A stretch of 64,000 nucleotides of DNA from Microbulbifer hainanensis. Lineage in GTDB: Bacteria > Pseudomonadota > Gammaproteobacteria > Pseudomonadales > Cellvibrionaceae. Numbering within the stretch: the stretch's first letter is position 1; each line of letters opens with the position of its first letter. Made by a program: the position numbers and the translations under genes. The notes under the pieces were generated by a model, which saw only the letters and a program-made list of their open reading frames with translations, was not told the origin of the DNA and did not search any database. Shown here in pieces: positions 8,768 through 17,841 of the stretch. The stretch is taken from the NCBI RefSeq assembly GCF_014904735.1, contig NZ_JACZCR010000050.1, positions 62,001 through 126,000 of the forward strand. The letters are read 5' to 3'.

Positions 8768-8873
8768 CAAACGCCTTTCCAATTTCGGGAGGCCGGCCAG
8801 TTTCCCGGGCGGCCCTGGTGGCGCGGAGACTTCCGGCCACGGTTCCTTCGCCGTGCCCCCGCACTGGCGCGGT
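8768..8873 (-). promoter_or_regulatory. Moco riboswitch (MOCO RNA motif) in the moaA leader
   Basis: The moaA leader carries the pattern I associate with the MOCO motif: CTCCGCGCCAC, then CCCGGGAAACTGG, GGCCTCCCG and GGAAAGGCG just before the ATG. The last part pairs with the CCTCCCG side and contains the ribosome site, so ligand binding could hide translation initiation. Known members repress moaA when Moco is plentiful. An extra 5' hairpin (GGCACGG/CCGTGGCC region) fits the variable arm. I matched this by eye; a covariance search with Rfam RF01055 would settle it. Confidence 0.72.
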
Positions 8874-8996
8874 GGTTTTAGGCTTGGGAACTCGGTGTTT
8901 TCTATGGCGCCCAGTCTAACAGGGCGGTCCGCGGCCTGCCGGGGGCAAAGGTGGTAGTTCCCCCGGAGCCGCAGCGGAAAACCCTGATGGCGCGGA

Positions 8997-10211
8997 TCAG
9001 AAACGGGCGGACAACATCAGCCACACTTTATCAGTATCGACTCCGTAGTCGTCCGCACTGTAGCTCGCGTACTTGACCAGAAATGAGAGCTGCTTGGTCA
9101 GCGCGCGGCCATAGCTGACATCCACCTCGTTACCCCAGCGCGCCGAGCCCTCGGCGGCGTCAAAGCGGTGGTAGGCCAGACCCACCTTGCCACCCAGCAG
9201 CGCTGAGGAGAGGTTGAGATAGCGGTCTTCGACCCCCTCCGCCGGCGTAGTCAGGAACTGGTCGGCAAACCCCTGGAAGGCGTGCAGGGTTGCCAGCGGT
9301 GTGGCAAAGCCGACGCCGTTGTCGGACCCGAGCACTTCGTAGCCGACACGGGTGTTCACCGGCCCGAGATCAGTCGCCAGTTCCGCCAGGTAATAGGGAG
9401 CGCTGTAATCGAGGGTGCTATCACCGGCCTCCTGCTGTTGGCCGGCACCCAGTCGGGCTTTGACAGGACCGAAGGTACCGTCGTAATTCAGCGCTAAAGT
9501 GCGACTGGACAGGTTCACGCTCTGGTCCAGATCCAGGTCCAGCAAGTAGCCCGTCAGGCGGTGCCCCTCGGCGAGGGGATAGCTGGCGCGGAAGATCTGG
9601 ATATCGCCACCCAGGTCACCCTTGGCACTGTCCTCGCCGAATATGCGGTTGACGTTGTAGACGTAGCTGTAATCGAGGCTGACCGTCTTTTCGCTGCCGT
9701 ACTGGAAGCGGTAGCCGTCATAGGTCTGCTCGTTCTGGCGCCAACCCACACCGCCCACGAAACGCTGGTTATCCAGGTTGATGCGCTGGCGGCCGCCGGT
9801 GGCCGTGAAATCTGCTTTGGAGTAGCGGATAAACACGCGGTTTACTTCGGTGCCCACCGGGTCCGCCACCACCGGGAAGTCGGTGTTGCCATTGACGGTG
9901 GAGTTATAGTCGTCGTCACCGATCGCGGTGACATCGTCCAGCTCCAGCCCGGTGCTAAAACCGAGGTAACTGCCACTGTCCCAGGTAAGCCGTGAGCGCA
10001 GCGTAGACGCGCGCGCGTCGTCAGTGAGGTTGTCCTGCTCCACGCCCTCGAAGCGGTAACGCAGGTCCAGCGACACATCGCCATTGGCGAGCGCGCCGGT
10101 GAGGGACTTGGCTTCAACCGTATCTGCCGCGGCCGGCAGGACTATCACACTGGTACCGGCGGCAACCAGCAGGCATTGGCGGATGGCGTGGACAAGGGCA
10201 GACACTTTCAT
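8997..10211 (-). CDS. Outer-membrane beta-barrel porin (alginate-export-like)
   Basis: This 404-residue protein has a signal peptide (hydrophobic core about 10-27, cut near AAADT). Alternating aromatic and polar strands run through the rest, and it ends in RF, the usual outer-membrane insertion signal. It resembles the alginate-export or anion-porin type families rather than classical trimeric porins. It is followed by the Moco operon and preceded by a nitrate/nitrite-type transporter on the same strand, which suggests a role in anion passage during nitrate respiration, but no substrate can be read from sequence. AGGAAA precedes the ATG. Confidence 0.75.
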   Translation of the reverse strand: MKVSALVHAIRQCLLVAAGTSVIVLPAAADTVEAKSLTGALANGDVSLDLRYRFEGVEQDNLTDDARASTLRSRLTWDSGSYLGFSTGLELDDVTAIGDDDYNSTVNGNTDFPVVADPVGTEVNRVFIRYSKADFTATGGRQRINLDNQRFVGGVGWRQNEQTYDGYRFQYGSEKTVSLDYSYVYNVNRIFGEDSAKGDLGGDIQIFRASYPLAEGHRLTGYLLDLDLDQSVNLSSRTLALNYDGTFGPVKARLGAGQQQEAGDSTLDYSAPYYLAELATDLGPVNTRVGYEVLGSDNGVGFATPLATLHAFQGFADQFLTTPAEGVEDRYLNLSSALLGGKVGLAYHRFDAAEGSARWGNEVDVSYGRALTKQLSFLVKYASYSADDYGVDTDKVWLMLSARF

Positions 10212-10380
10212 TCGGGTTTCCTCTACGAATTAAAAAATCCTGTAGTGGAAAGTTATCCCGTGTAGAGGCAGTGAGCAATTACCACATAGGTGCCAGCCGC
10301 CCGCGAGCTGCAATGTTCAATACCTACTCGATGTGCCCAGCCCTACCCCCACGCGGAAAGATTGGAATACCCACTTCGGA

Positions 10381-11655
10381 TCAGGGCACTTCGTGCAGGA
10401 AATTATGTTCGCGGGCAAAGTGCAGGCGCTCTCGCGCACGCTCTCGCTTGAGCACCAGATACATGGCCAGCATACAGCTGGCCAGCACGCCGTAGAGCAC
10501 CATGAACGCGGCGCTGTGTATACCCACAATGTCCTGCGCCAGACCAAAAGCCACGGGCAGGCTGAAGCCGCCGAAAGCACCGATGGTGGCGACCAGACCA
10601 CTGGCGCTGCCCATTTGCTGCGGATATTTATCGAAGACGATGCGGTATACCGACGCGCGCCCGAAGCCCTGCGCAATACCGATCACCAGAATCAGCAGGG
10701 TAAACAGGCCGATCCCGACCTCGACATTCAGGTGCACGTCGCGCTCGACGCCGTGGATGGTCATGCTGGTGGGTGGGTAACTGAGGAAGAACAGGCACAC
10801 CAGGCAGGTCCAGAACACACTCCAGTTCACCGCGCGCGCGCCGTAACGGTCCGCAAACCAGCCACCGGCGGCGCGCACCGAACTGGAGAGAATCACAAAC
10901 AGCAGTGTCAGCAGCAGGGCGGTCTCGGTACTGGTACCGTAGGCCGAAACATAATAGCGCGGCAGCCACAACAGCAGAGCGAGAAAGCTGCCGAACACGA
11001 AATAGTAATAGAGCCCGAAGCGCCACACGCGCAGATCACGCAGTGGCTGCAGGTGAAATGCCAGCTCCGATCGCCGGCGACTGCGCATGTAAGGGGTTTC
11101 CTCCGGCGCCCACAGGGCAAACAGCCCGGTCACCAGCAGCAGCCCAAGCGCGAACACCCGGCCCACCATGGGTGCGCCGAGCCAGTTGCTCACCGCCGGC
11201 GCACACGCCAGGGTGATGGCCGCGCCCACATTACCAGCACCAAACACCCCCAGCGCAGTGCCCTGCTGGCGCGACTCAAACCAGGGGCTGAGATAGCGCA
11301 CCCCGAATACAAAACTGACGCCGGCAATACCGAGCCACAGCCCCATCAACAGCAGCGGCACATAGCCCTGCACATGCCGCAGTAGCAGCAACGCCGGGAT
11401 CAACATTAGCGACTGCCACACCAGCAGCGTGCGCGCAGAGAATCGCTCACTGAGCAATCCCGCAGGATAGCGCAGCAGGGTGCCACTCAGCATCGGCGCC
11501 GCCAGCAGCACGCCGAACTCGGTGGCCGACAGCGACAGCCGCGCGGCGATGTCCAGACCGATCACCGCGTACAGGGTCCACACCGCAAAATTCGCGGTGA
11601 ACAGTGCGGTTGCGGCCACCAGGGCGCGGCCGGCCAGCTGTTGCGTGTACTGCAT
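10381..11655 (-). CDS. NNP-family nitrate/nitrite transporter (NarK-like), copy 1
   Basis: This 424-residue major-facilitator protein has about 12 membrane helices. The nitrate/nitrite porter signature is in helix 5 (GVFGAGNVGAAIT), and the typical cytoplasmic loop between helices 2 and 3 has RYPAGLLSERF. NNP proteins carry out nitrate/proton symport or nitrate/nitrite antiport. It differs clearly from the two other NNP copies in the window. It is transcribed divergently from the second copy and may share a transcript with the porin. GAGAG precedes the ATG. Which ion it carries cannot be told from sequence. Confidence 0.82.
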   Translation of the reverse strand: MQYTQQLAGRALVAATALFTANFAVWTLYAVIGLDIAARLSLSATEFGVLLAAPMLSGTLLRYPAGLLSERFSARTLLVWQSLMLIPALLLLRHVQGYVPLLLMGLWLGIAGVSFVFGVRYLSPWFESRQQGTALGVFGAGNVGAAITLACAPAVSNWLGAPMVGRVFALGLLLVTGLFALWAPEETPYMRSRRRSELAFHLQPLRDLRVWRFGLYYYFVFGSFLALLLWLPRYYVSAYGTSTETALLLTLLFVILSSSVRAAGGWFADRYGARAVNWSVFWTCLVCLFFLSYPPTSMTIHGVERDVHLNVEVGIGLFTLLILVIGIAQGFGRASVYRIVFDKYPQQMGSASGLVATIGAFGGFSLPVAFGLAQDIVGIHSAAFMVLYGVLASCMLAMYLVLKRERARERLHFAREHNFLHEVP

Positions 11656-12005
11656 GGTGAAACTCTCTCGGTCGTTTGGCTTTGACCAGTCTTATCTTAC
11701 GCAGCTTCGCAAGCGACAGTGCAAATCTTCACCACACGTACCCACAAAAAAACGCGCGGCGATGTCCGGGGTGTGAACGCCATACGCCATTCAGGGTATT
11801 TACCGCAGCGGCTGCCAGATGCGCCGCGATCGCAGCGCAGATAATCGTTACCCAAATGGAGTAGACCCTGCTCCCCGGCTTAATTTATTCACATGGGGTT
11901 ACCCCTCTTGCCCGCTTTTCTCTTCCTGCCACTTATTTAGCATCCAGTACGAGTCTTTGCTTTCCACCCTGCGCGGTTAACTCCCGCCTATTCTGCGAGT
12001 TTGTT
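11656..12005. promoter_or_regulatory. Divergent promoter region between two NNP transporters
   Basis: These 350 bases separate divergent transporters and hold no gene. A heptamer TACCCCT at 11900-11906 matches the NarL half-site TACYYMT exactly, but I see no properly spaced partner. No clear FNR box was found. Promoter position is not determined. Confidence 0.4.
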
Positions 12006-13481
12006 ATGAGCACCCAGAACAGCCTCAAGTTTTTTAACTGGAGCGATCCAAAAATAAAGACCCTGCATATCACCTGGTTTGCATTCTTTCTGACATTCCT
12101 GGTGTGGTTCAGCCACGCCCCACTCACGGTTTTCATCAAGGAAGCGTTTGGTCTCAGCAGCCAGCAGGTCAAGGCGCTGTTAATCCTGAACGTGGCGTTG
12201 ACGATTCCCGCCCGCATCGTGATCGGCATACTGGTCGACAAGTTCGGGCCGCGACATATCTTCAGTCTGTTACTGATTATTTCGTCCTTCCTGTGCATGG
12301 GCTTTGCGTTCGCCACCACCTATGAAGCGCTGGCGCTGTTCCGCTTCCTGCTCGGGTTTGTCGGTGCCGGCTTCGTGATTGGTATCCGCATGGTGGGCGA
12401 GTGGTTCCCGGCCAAACAGGTGGGGCTTGCCGAGGGCATCTACGGTGGCTGGGGCAACTTCGGCTCTGCCGCCGGTGCCATGATCCTGCCCACCCTGGCA
12501 CTGGTTTTCGGCGGCGAAGACGGCTGGCGCTATGCACTGGCTACGACCGGCGTGCTGACCTTCGTGTACGGGATTCTTTATTTTCGCGTCGCGCGCAACA
12601 CCCCCAAGGGCTCAACCTATTTCAAACCCAAAAAAAGCGGCGGGCTTGAAGTCACCAGCAAGCGGGATTTCTATTTCTACCTGCTGATGAATATTCCCAT
12701 GTACCTGGCACTGGCGCTGCTGGCCTACAAACTCTCCCCGGCCGGCGTTGCGCTGCTCAGCCAGCAAACCACCTATGCCCTGTGGGCCCTGCTAGTGGCG
12801 CTGTTCGCCTTGCAGACCTGGCAGATCTGGAGCGTCAACAAGGACCACCTCAGGAACGGCGTTCCCGAACTCGAGAAATACAAGTTCAAGCAGGTGGCGA
12901 TTCTGGATGTGGCCTACTTCGTTACCTTCGGTTCCGAGCTGGCGGTAGTGTCCATGCTGCCACTGTTCTTCCTCGAGACTTTCGAGGGACTCTCTGCAGT
13001 GACTGCCGGCCTGCTGGCCTCAGGCTTCGCTTTCATGAACCTGGTATCCCGCCCAACCGGTGGCCACTTCAGTGACAAGATGGGCCGCCGCCGCAGCCTG
13101 ATGTTCCTGATCAGCGGCCTCTCCGTGGGCTACCTGTTGCTCAGCCAGATCACCGGTGACTGGTGGATCTGGGCCGCGGTGCTCGCCACCATGGCCTGCT
13201 CCTTCTTCGTGCAGGCCGGCGAGGGTGCGGTGTTCGCGATCGTGCCCCTGGTCAAACGCCGCATGACTGGACAGATTGCCGGCATGGCCGGTGCCTACGG
13301 CAACGTGGGCGGGGTGGTGTACCTCACCGTTTTGTCCTACGTCGACTACAGCACTTTCTTCCTGGTCATCGCCGGCTCCGCCGCGGTCATCGCCGGACTC
13401 TGCTGGTTCCTGGACCAGCCCGCCGGCACCATCGCCGAGGTGCTCCCGGACGGCAGCGTGCATCTGATCAACGTGGAGTGA
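12006..13481 (+). CDS. NNP-family nitrate/nitrite transporter (NasA/NrtP-like), copy 2
   Basis: This 491-residue, 12-helix major-facilitator protein has the nitrate signature [13 protein letters not shown] in helix 5 and a second one ([10 protein letters not shown]) in helix 11. An extended central cytoplasmic loop follows helix 6. Sequence features resemble the assimilatory or symport-type NasA/NrtP transporters. It is followed 108 bases later on the same strand by a phosphatase-kinase fusion, a pairing I associate with nitrate-uptake operons of marine gammaproteobacteria. No assimilatory reductase genes follow, so uptake may feed the respiratory NarGHI instead. Confidence 0.88.
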   Translation: MSTQNSLKFFNWSDPKIKTLHITWFAFFLTFLVWFSHAPLTVFIKEAFGLSSQQVKALLILNVALTIPARIVIGILVDKFGPRHIFSLLLIISSFLCMGFAFATTYEALALFRFLLGFVGAGFVIGIRMVGEWFPAKQVGLAEGIYGGWGNFGSAAGAMILPTLALVFGGEDGWRYALATTGVLTFVYGILYFRVARNTPKGSTYFKPKKSGGLEVTSKRDFYFYLLMNIPMYLALALLAYKLSPAGVALLSQQTTYALWALLVALFALQTWQIWSVNKDHLRNGVPELEKYKFKQVAILDVAYFVTFGSELAVVSMLPLFFLETFEGLSAVTAGLLASGFAFMNLVSRPTGGHFSDKMGRRRSLMFLISGLSVGYLLLSQITGDWWIWAAVLATMACSFFVQAGEGAVFAIVPLVKRRMTGQIAGMAGAYGNVGGVVYLTVLSYVDYSTFFLVIAGSAAVIAGLCWFLDQPAGTIAEVLPDGSVHLINVE

Positions 13482-13589
13482 TTCACAGGGCCGGGCACAC
13501 GCAGTGCGGCCGGCCCCGAATATCCACGACATTACAAGGCAACCAGGCCGCACCCCGTGTGCGGCGTTGGCGTTCTGAAGAGGTGGGGA

Positions 13590-15347
13590 ATGACGCACGA
13601 GAATGAACTTCACGCTAGCGGCAACCGCAGCCTGCAACTCGATCTGGGGCTGGGGACCCTCGCCGGCAAGAAGCCGACCAATGAGGATGCGGCCATCGTC
13701 CACTGGCCGGAAGACCAGCACCGGCGCGAATACCTGGGTGCCGTCGCGGCGGTGGCGGATGGGGTCAGCTCCGCCGAGGCCGGCGCCCACGCCAGCGCCA
13801 CCGCCACGCGCCAGTTCGTCAGCGATTACTTCAATGCGCCGGATACCTGGCCGGTGGCGCGCGCCGGTGAAAAGGCGCTGACCTCGATCAACAGCAAACT
13901 GTACCGCCTCAGCCACGCCTTTACCCAGCAGGAAAAGGGCTACCTGTGCACCTTCTCCGCACTCGTCATCAAGAGCCGCACCGCGCACTACTTCCACGTT
14001 GGCGATAGCCGCATCTACCATCTGCGCAATGGCGAGCTGCGCCAGGTGAGCCGCGACCATACGGTGGTGCTCGGCCACCAGCGGCAGATGCTGGTGCGCG
14101 CGCTGGGCATGGATCACGCGCTGCAGGTCGATTACGGCCAGATCCCGCTGGAGACCGGTGATCTGCTGCTGCTCACCAGCGACGGCGTGCACGACTTTCT
14201 GCCGGTAGAAACGCTGCACGAGATCCTGAGCCGACCGCAAACCAGCGCCCAGGAAAAAGTCGACGCGCTGATACAGCAGGCGCTGCTCGCCGGCAGCGAT
14301 GACAATGTCAGCGCCGTGGTGGTCGGGGTCGACGCCCTGCCCGCTACCACGCTCGACGAATACAGCCGCAAGATCACCCGCCTGCCATTTCCGCCGCCGC
14401 TGGAACCCGGCATGGTGCTCGACGGTTTTCGCATCGAGCGCGAACTCTATTCCTCGCCGCGCAGCCAGCTGTACCTGGTGCACGATACGGCCAGCGGCGA
14501 ACAGGTCGTCATGAAAACCCCGTCGGAGAATTATGCCGACGATATTTCCTACATCGACCGCTTCGTGCAGGAGGAGTGGGTTGGCCTGCGCATCCGCCAT
14601 CCAAACGTCACCCGCATCTATCGCCAGCGGCGCCCGCGCACCGCACTCTATTACGTGATGGAGTATGTCGACGGCGAAACCCTGGCACAGTGGATGCAAA
14701 ACCACCGTTTCCCCAAACCCGCGCGCGCTTTCCAATTGCTGAAAGAAATTGCCGCGGGATTGCAGGCGTTCCACGATCAGGAAACGGTGCACCAGGATCT
14801 GCGCCCGGCCAATATCATGGTGGACCGCGACGGCCACGTGAAAATCGTCGACTTCGGTTCGGTGTACGTGGCCGGCTCCGCGGAAATCTTCCGCCCGCTG
14901 CAGCACCCCGGCGCGCTGGGCACCGCTAGCTATTCCGATCCGCACACCCTGCTCGGGCGCAACACCGGCATCCGCGGCGACCTGTACGCGTTCGCCACCA
15001 TTGCCTACGAACTCTTTACCGGCGAACTGCCCTACGGCGAGGAAATCGACGACTGCCACGCGCTGGGCGACTACGAACGGCTGCGCTACCGCGATGCCCG
15101 CCAGTTCAACCCGGTGATTCCCATCTGGTTCGACCGCACGCTGGAACGCGGCTGTGCCATCGACCTGGAGCGGCGCTACCACACCCTGGATGAATTCATG
15201 GCGGACCTCGCCAACCCCAACCCCGCCTACCTGCGCGACGATCCCGCGGATCTGCACAGCCAGCACGCTTCGCTGTTCTGGAAACTGCTGTGTGGCCTGT
15301 GGGCCGTCACCCTGCTGGCACTGCTGGCGCTTTTTTCCTCCGTATAG
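13590..15347 (+). CDS. Fused PP2C phosphatase / Ser-Thr protein kinase / membrane anchor
   Basis: This protein has 585 residues. The N-terminal PP2C domain (about 12-250) shows TNEDA, VADGVSS, LLLTSDG and GSDDN, which hold the metal-binding aspartates. A protein kinase domain (about 275-540) follows, with the ATP-site lysine in VVMK, catalytic loop HQDLRPANIM near 400, DFG near 420 and the GTASYSDP activation segment. One hydrophobic helix closes the C-terminus (about 563-583), so both domains should face the cytoplasm. The ATG at 13590 with GAGGTGGGG upstream is preferred over an in-frame start 33 bases earlier. The neighbouring nitrate transporter is a plausible target, by inference. Confidence 0.88.
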   Translation: MTHENELHASGNRSLQLDLGLGTLAGKKPTNEDAAIVHWPEDQHRREYLGAVAAVADGVSSAEAGAHASATATRQFVSDYFNAPDTWPVARAGEKALTSINSKLYRLSHAFTQQEKGYLCTFSALVIKSRTAHYFHVGDSRIYHLRNGELRQVSRDHTVVLGHQRQMLVRALGMDHALQVDYGQIPLETGDLLLLTSDGVHDFLPVETLHEILSRPQTSAQEKVDALIQQALLAGSDDNVSAVVVGVDALPATTLDEYSRKITRLPFPPPLEPGMVLDGFRIERELYSSPRSQLYLVHDTASGEQVVMKTPSENYADDISYIDRFVQEEWVGLRIRHPNVTRIYRQRRPRTALYYVMEYVDGETLAQWMQNHRFPKPARAFQLLKEIAAGLQAFHDQETVHQDLRPANIMVDRDGHVKIVDFGSVYVAGSAEIFRPLQHPGALGTASYSDPHTLLGRNTGIRGDLYAFATIAYELFTGELPYGEEIDDCHALGDYERLRYRDARQFNPVIPIWFDRTLERGCAIDLERRYHTLDEFMADLANPNPAYLRDDPADLHSQHASLFWKLLCGLWAVTLLALLALFSSV

Positions 15348-15392
15348 GTCCCTCCGCCCAGGTCAGGGAAAAATGGCAGCCGCTCAAATAAA

Positions 15393-15408
15393 ACACAATA
15401 TGTAGTGT
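15393..15408 (+). promoter_or_regulatory. NrdR box 1
   Basis: The 16-base near-palindrome ACACAATATGTAGTGT matches the NrdR consensus (acaCwAtATaTwGtgt-like). Its start is 31 bases from that of a second box, three helical turns, as in known NrdR operators upstream of ribonucleotide reductase genes. Confidence 0.85.
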
Positions 15409-15423
15409 TAATTTTTAAAATAA

Positions 15424-15439
15424 ACACAATATAGAGTGA
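15424..15439 (+). promoter_or_regulatory. NrdR box 2
   Basis: ACACAATATAGAGTGA is the second, slightly degenerate NrdR box. Its last four bases overlap the FNR-type site that follows, so NrdR repression and FNR activation could compete here. Confidence 0.8.
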
Positions 15440-15449
15440 TCCAGATCAA
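15436..15449 (+). promoter_or_regulatory. FNR/Anr-type box of the nrdD promoter
   Basis: GTGAT-CCAG-ATCAA matches TTGAT-N4-ATCAA at nine of ten positions. Its centre at 15442.5 is about 41 bases before a start point predicted from the -10-like TAGCAT at 15471-15476, the spacing of a class II FNR-activated promoter. This predicts oxygen-limited induction. Confidence 0.7.
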
Positions 15450-15501
15450 TCGCCATTAAGCCCCGGCCGGTAGCATGCGGAGAAAACTGACGAGAACTCC
15501 C

Positions 15502-17568
15502 ATGCCTACTCCAGCCGACCCCGCCCATCCCGATCCACAAACCACAGCCGCCCCGGCAAACAACTGCGCGCACTATCTGGTGCAGAAACGCGACGGCCGC
15601 ACCCAGGCGCTCGACCGCAGCCGCATTGCGCGCGCGATCCTCGGCGCTGGCCAGGCCGCCATCGCCTTCGGCAGCGACGAAGCCGAGCTGCTCACCGCCC
15701 AGGTGGTCAAGGTCATCGGCCACCGCTTCGACGGCAATACCCCGGTGGACATCGAGGAAATCCAGAATATCGTCGAGCAGGTGCTGATCAGTAACAACCA
15801 CCTGGACGTGGCCCGCCGCTACATCGCCTACCGCAGCCGCCACCAGCAGCTGCGCGCCGACCGCCAGACGCTTGTGGATGTGGGCGCTTCCATCGACGAA
15901 TACCTGCAGCAGGCAGACTGGCGCGTGGCGGCCAACGCCAACCAGGGCTATTCCCTCGGCGGCCTGATCCTCAACAGCGCCGGCAAGATGATCGCCAACT
16001 ACTGGCTCAACCATGTGTACACACCGGAGATCGGCGCCGCCCACCGCGACGGCGACCTGCATATCCACGATCTCGACATGCTCGCCGGCTACTGCGCCGG
16101 CTGGTCCCTGCGCACGCTGCTGAACGAGGGCCTGAACGGCGTGCCCGGCAAAGTGGAGTCTGCCCCGCCCAAACATCTCTCCAGCGCCGTGGGCCAGATC
16201 GTCAACTTCCTCGGCACCCTGCAGAACGAATGGGCTGGCGCCCAGGCATTCAGCTCCTTCGATACCTATCTCGCGCCCTTCGTGCGCAAGGACAAACTCG
16301 ACTACCGGCAGGTGCGCCAGTGCATGCAGGAGCTGATTTTCAATCTCAACGTGCCCTCGCGCTGGGGCACCCAGACACCGTTCACCAACCTCACCTTCGA
16401 CTGGGTGTGCCCCGAAGACCTGCGCGAACAGGTGCCGGTGATCGCCGGCGAGGAAATGCCGTTCACCTACGGCGACCTGCAGGCAGAAATGGACCTGATC
16501 AACCGCGCCTATATCGAGGTGATGAGCGAGGGCGACGCGCGCGGGCGGGTCTTCACCTTTCCCATCCCCACCTACAACATCGCCCCGGACTTTCCCTGGC
16601 ACAGCGAGAATGCCCAGCGCCTGTTCGAGATGACCGCGCGCTACGGCCTGCCCTACTTCCAGAACTTCCTGAACTCCGACCTGAGCCCGAACATGGTGCG
16701 CTCCATGTGCTGCCGGCTGCAGCTGGACCTGCGCGAACTGTTGAAGCGCGGCAACGGCCTGTTTGGCTCCGCGGAGCAGACCGGCTCCCTCGGCGTGGTG
16801 ACCGTCAACTGTGCGCGCCTCGGCTACCTGCACGCCGGCAATGAAGCGGCACTGATGAAAGCGCTAGACCGCCTGATGGAACTCGCGCGCGACTCGCTGG
16901 AAGTGAAGCGCAAGGTCATCCAGCGCCACATGGACGCCGGCCTCTTCCCCTACAGCAAGCGCTACCTGGGCACACTGCGCAATCACTTCTCCACCATCGG
17001 CGTCAACGGCATCAACGAAATGATCCGCAACTTCAGCCGCGGCAGCGACGACATCACCAGTGAAAATGGCCACGCCATGGCCGAGCGCCTGCTGCAGCAT
17101 ATTCGCGCGCGCATGACCGAATTCCAGGAAGATACCGGCCACCTCTACAACCTGGAAGCCACGCCCGCCGAGGGCACCACCTACCGCTTTGCCCGCGAGG
17201 ACCGCAAACGCTACCCGGATATCCTGCAGGCCGGCAGTGATGAAGCGCCCTACTACACCAACTCCTCGCAGCTGCCGGTGGGCTTTACCGACGACCCGTT
17301 CGAGGCGCTGTCGCGACAGGAATCGCTGCAGACCCTGTACACCGGCGGCACGGTGCTGCACCTGTATCTGGGCGAACGCCTGCCGGACGCCGACAGCTGC
17401 CGCACGCTGGTACGCCGCGCACTGGAAAACTTCCGCCTGCCGTACATCACCGTCACACCGACATTTTCCATCTGCCCCCGGCACGGCTACCTGAGCGGCG
17501 AACACCCATTCTGCCCGCGCTGCGACGAGGAACTGATCGCGCAGAAACGCGATTGCTGCGCGCACTGA
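15502..17568 (+). CDS. nrdD: Anaerobic (class III) ribonucleotide reductase large part, lacking the glycyl-radical tail
   Basis: This 688-residue protein reduces ribonucleoside triphosphates without oxygen. An ATP-cone allosteric domain lies at about 20-115, then the catalytic barrel with NLNVPSRWGTQTPFTN and the thiyl-site region SMCCRL, and a C-terminal zinc site CPRHGYLSGEHPFCPRC. The protein stops 14 residues after the last of these cysteines. The usual RVxGY glycyl-radical segment is missing here and is encoded by the next small gene. I chose the ATG at 15502, since the promoter model puts the transcript start near 15483; an earlier in-frame ATG at 15475 would precede it. NrdR and FNR-type sites lie upstream. 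Confidence 0.9.
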   Translation: MPTPADPAHPDPQTTAAPANNCAHYLVQKRDGRTQALDRSRIARAILGAGQAAIAFGSDEAELLTAQVVKVIGHRFDGNTPVDIEEIQNIVEQVLISNNHLDVARRYIAYRSRHQQLRADRQTLVDVGASIDEYLQQADWRVAANANQGYSLGGLILNSAGKMIANYWLNHVYTPEIGAAHRDGDLHIHDLDMLAGYCAGWSLRTLLNEGLNGVPGKVESAPPKHLSSAVGQIVNFLGTLQNEWAGAQAFSSFDTYLAPFVRKDKLDYRQVRQCMQELIFNLNVPSRWGTQTPFTNLTFDWVCPEDLREQVPVIAGEEMPFTYGDLQAEMDLINRAYIEVMSEGDARGRVFTFPIPTYNIAPDFPWHSENAQRLFEMTARYGLPYFQNFLNSDLSPNMVRSMCCRLQLDLRELLKRGNGLFGSAEQTGSLGVVTVNCARLGYLHAGNEAALMKALDRLMELARDSLEVKRKVIQRHMDAGLFPYSKRYLGTLRNHFSTIGVNGINEMIRNFSRGSDDITSENGHAMAERLLQHIRARMTEFQEDTGHLYNLEATPAEGTTYRFAREDRKRYPDILQAGSDEAPYYTNSSQLPVGFTDDPFEALSRQESLQTLYTGGTVLHLYLGERLPDADSCRTLVRRALENFRLPYITVTPTFSICPRHGYLSGEHPFCPRCDEELIAQKRDCCAH

Positions 17569-17608
17569 ATAACCCCAACGACAGGAAATCAAACGAGGAA
17601 CCAAAACC

Positions 17609-17779
17609 ATGGAAACCAAAACCGTCACTCTCAACGATGCAGAGCGCACCCCCTGTGAAGTCTGGAGCCGCGTCATGGGCTACCACCGCCCGGTGTCTTT
17701 CTGGAATCCCGGCAAGCAGTCGGAGCACGCCGAGCGGCAGTATTTTGTCGCCACCGAATCCCCCGCGAAACAACACTAA
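17609..17779 (+). CDS. Separate glycyl-radical subunit of the anaerobic ribonucleotide reductase
   Basis: This 56-residue protein matches the C-terminal end of ordinary NrdD: CEVWSRVMGYHRPV, with glycine 24 as the predicted radical site, then FWNPGK and EHAERQYF. It starts at an ATG with GAGG ten bases upstream, 40 bases after the nrdD stop and 62 bases before nrdG. The frame lacks any link to nrdD, and its own start and ribosome site argue for a true separate gene rather than a sequencing error. It should dock on NrdD and be activated by NrdG. Confidence 0.85.
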   Translation: METKTVTLNDAERTPCEVWSRVMGYHRPVSFWNPGKQSEHAERQYFVATESPAKQH

Positions 17780-17841
17780 ACCGCATCCGGCGTCGCTGCC
17801 CCGCGGCGGCGCCGCCCCAACCCGCACAAAACAAATACATC

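Noticed and set aside
13020-15266. 748-codon minus-strand frame opposite the phosphatase-kinase gene
   Set aside because: It is the complement of a well-supported gene in GC-rich DNA and has no recognisable domain.
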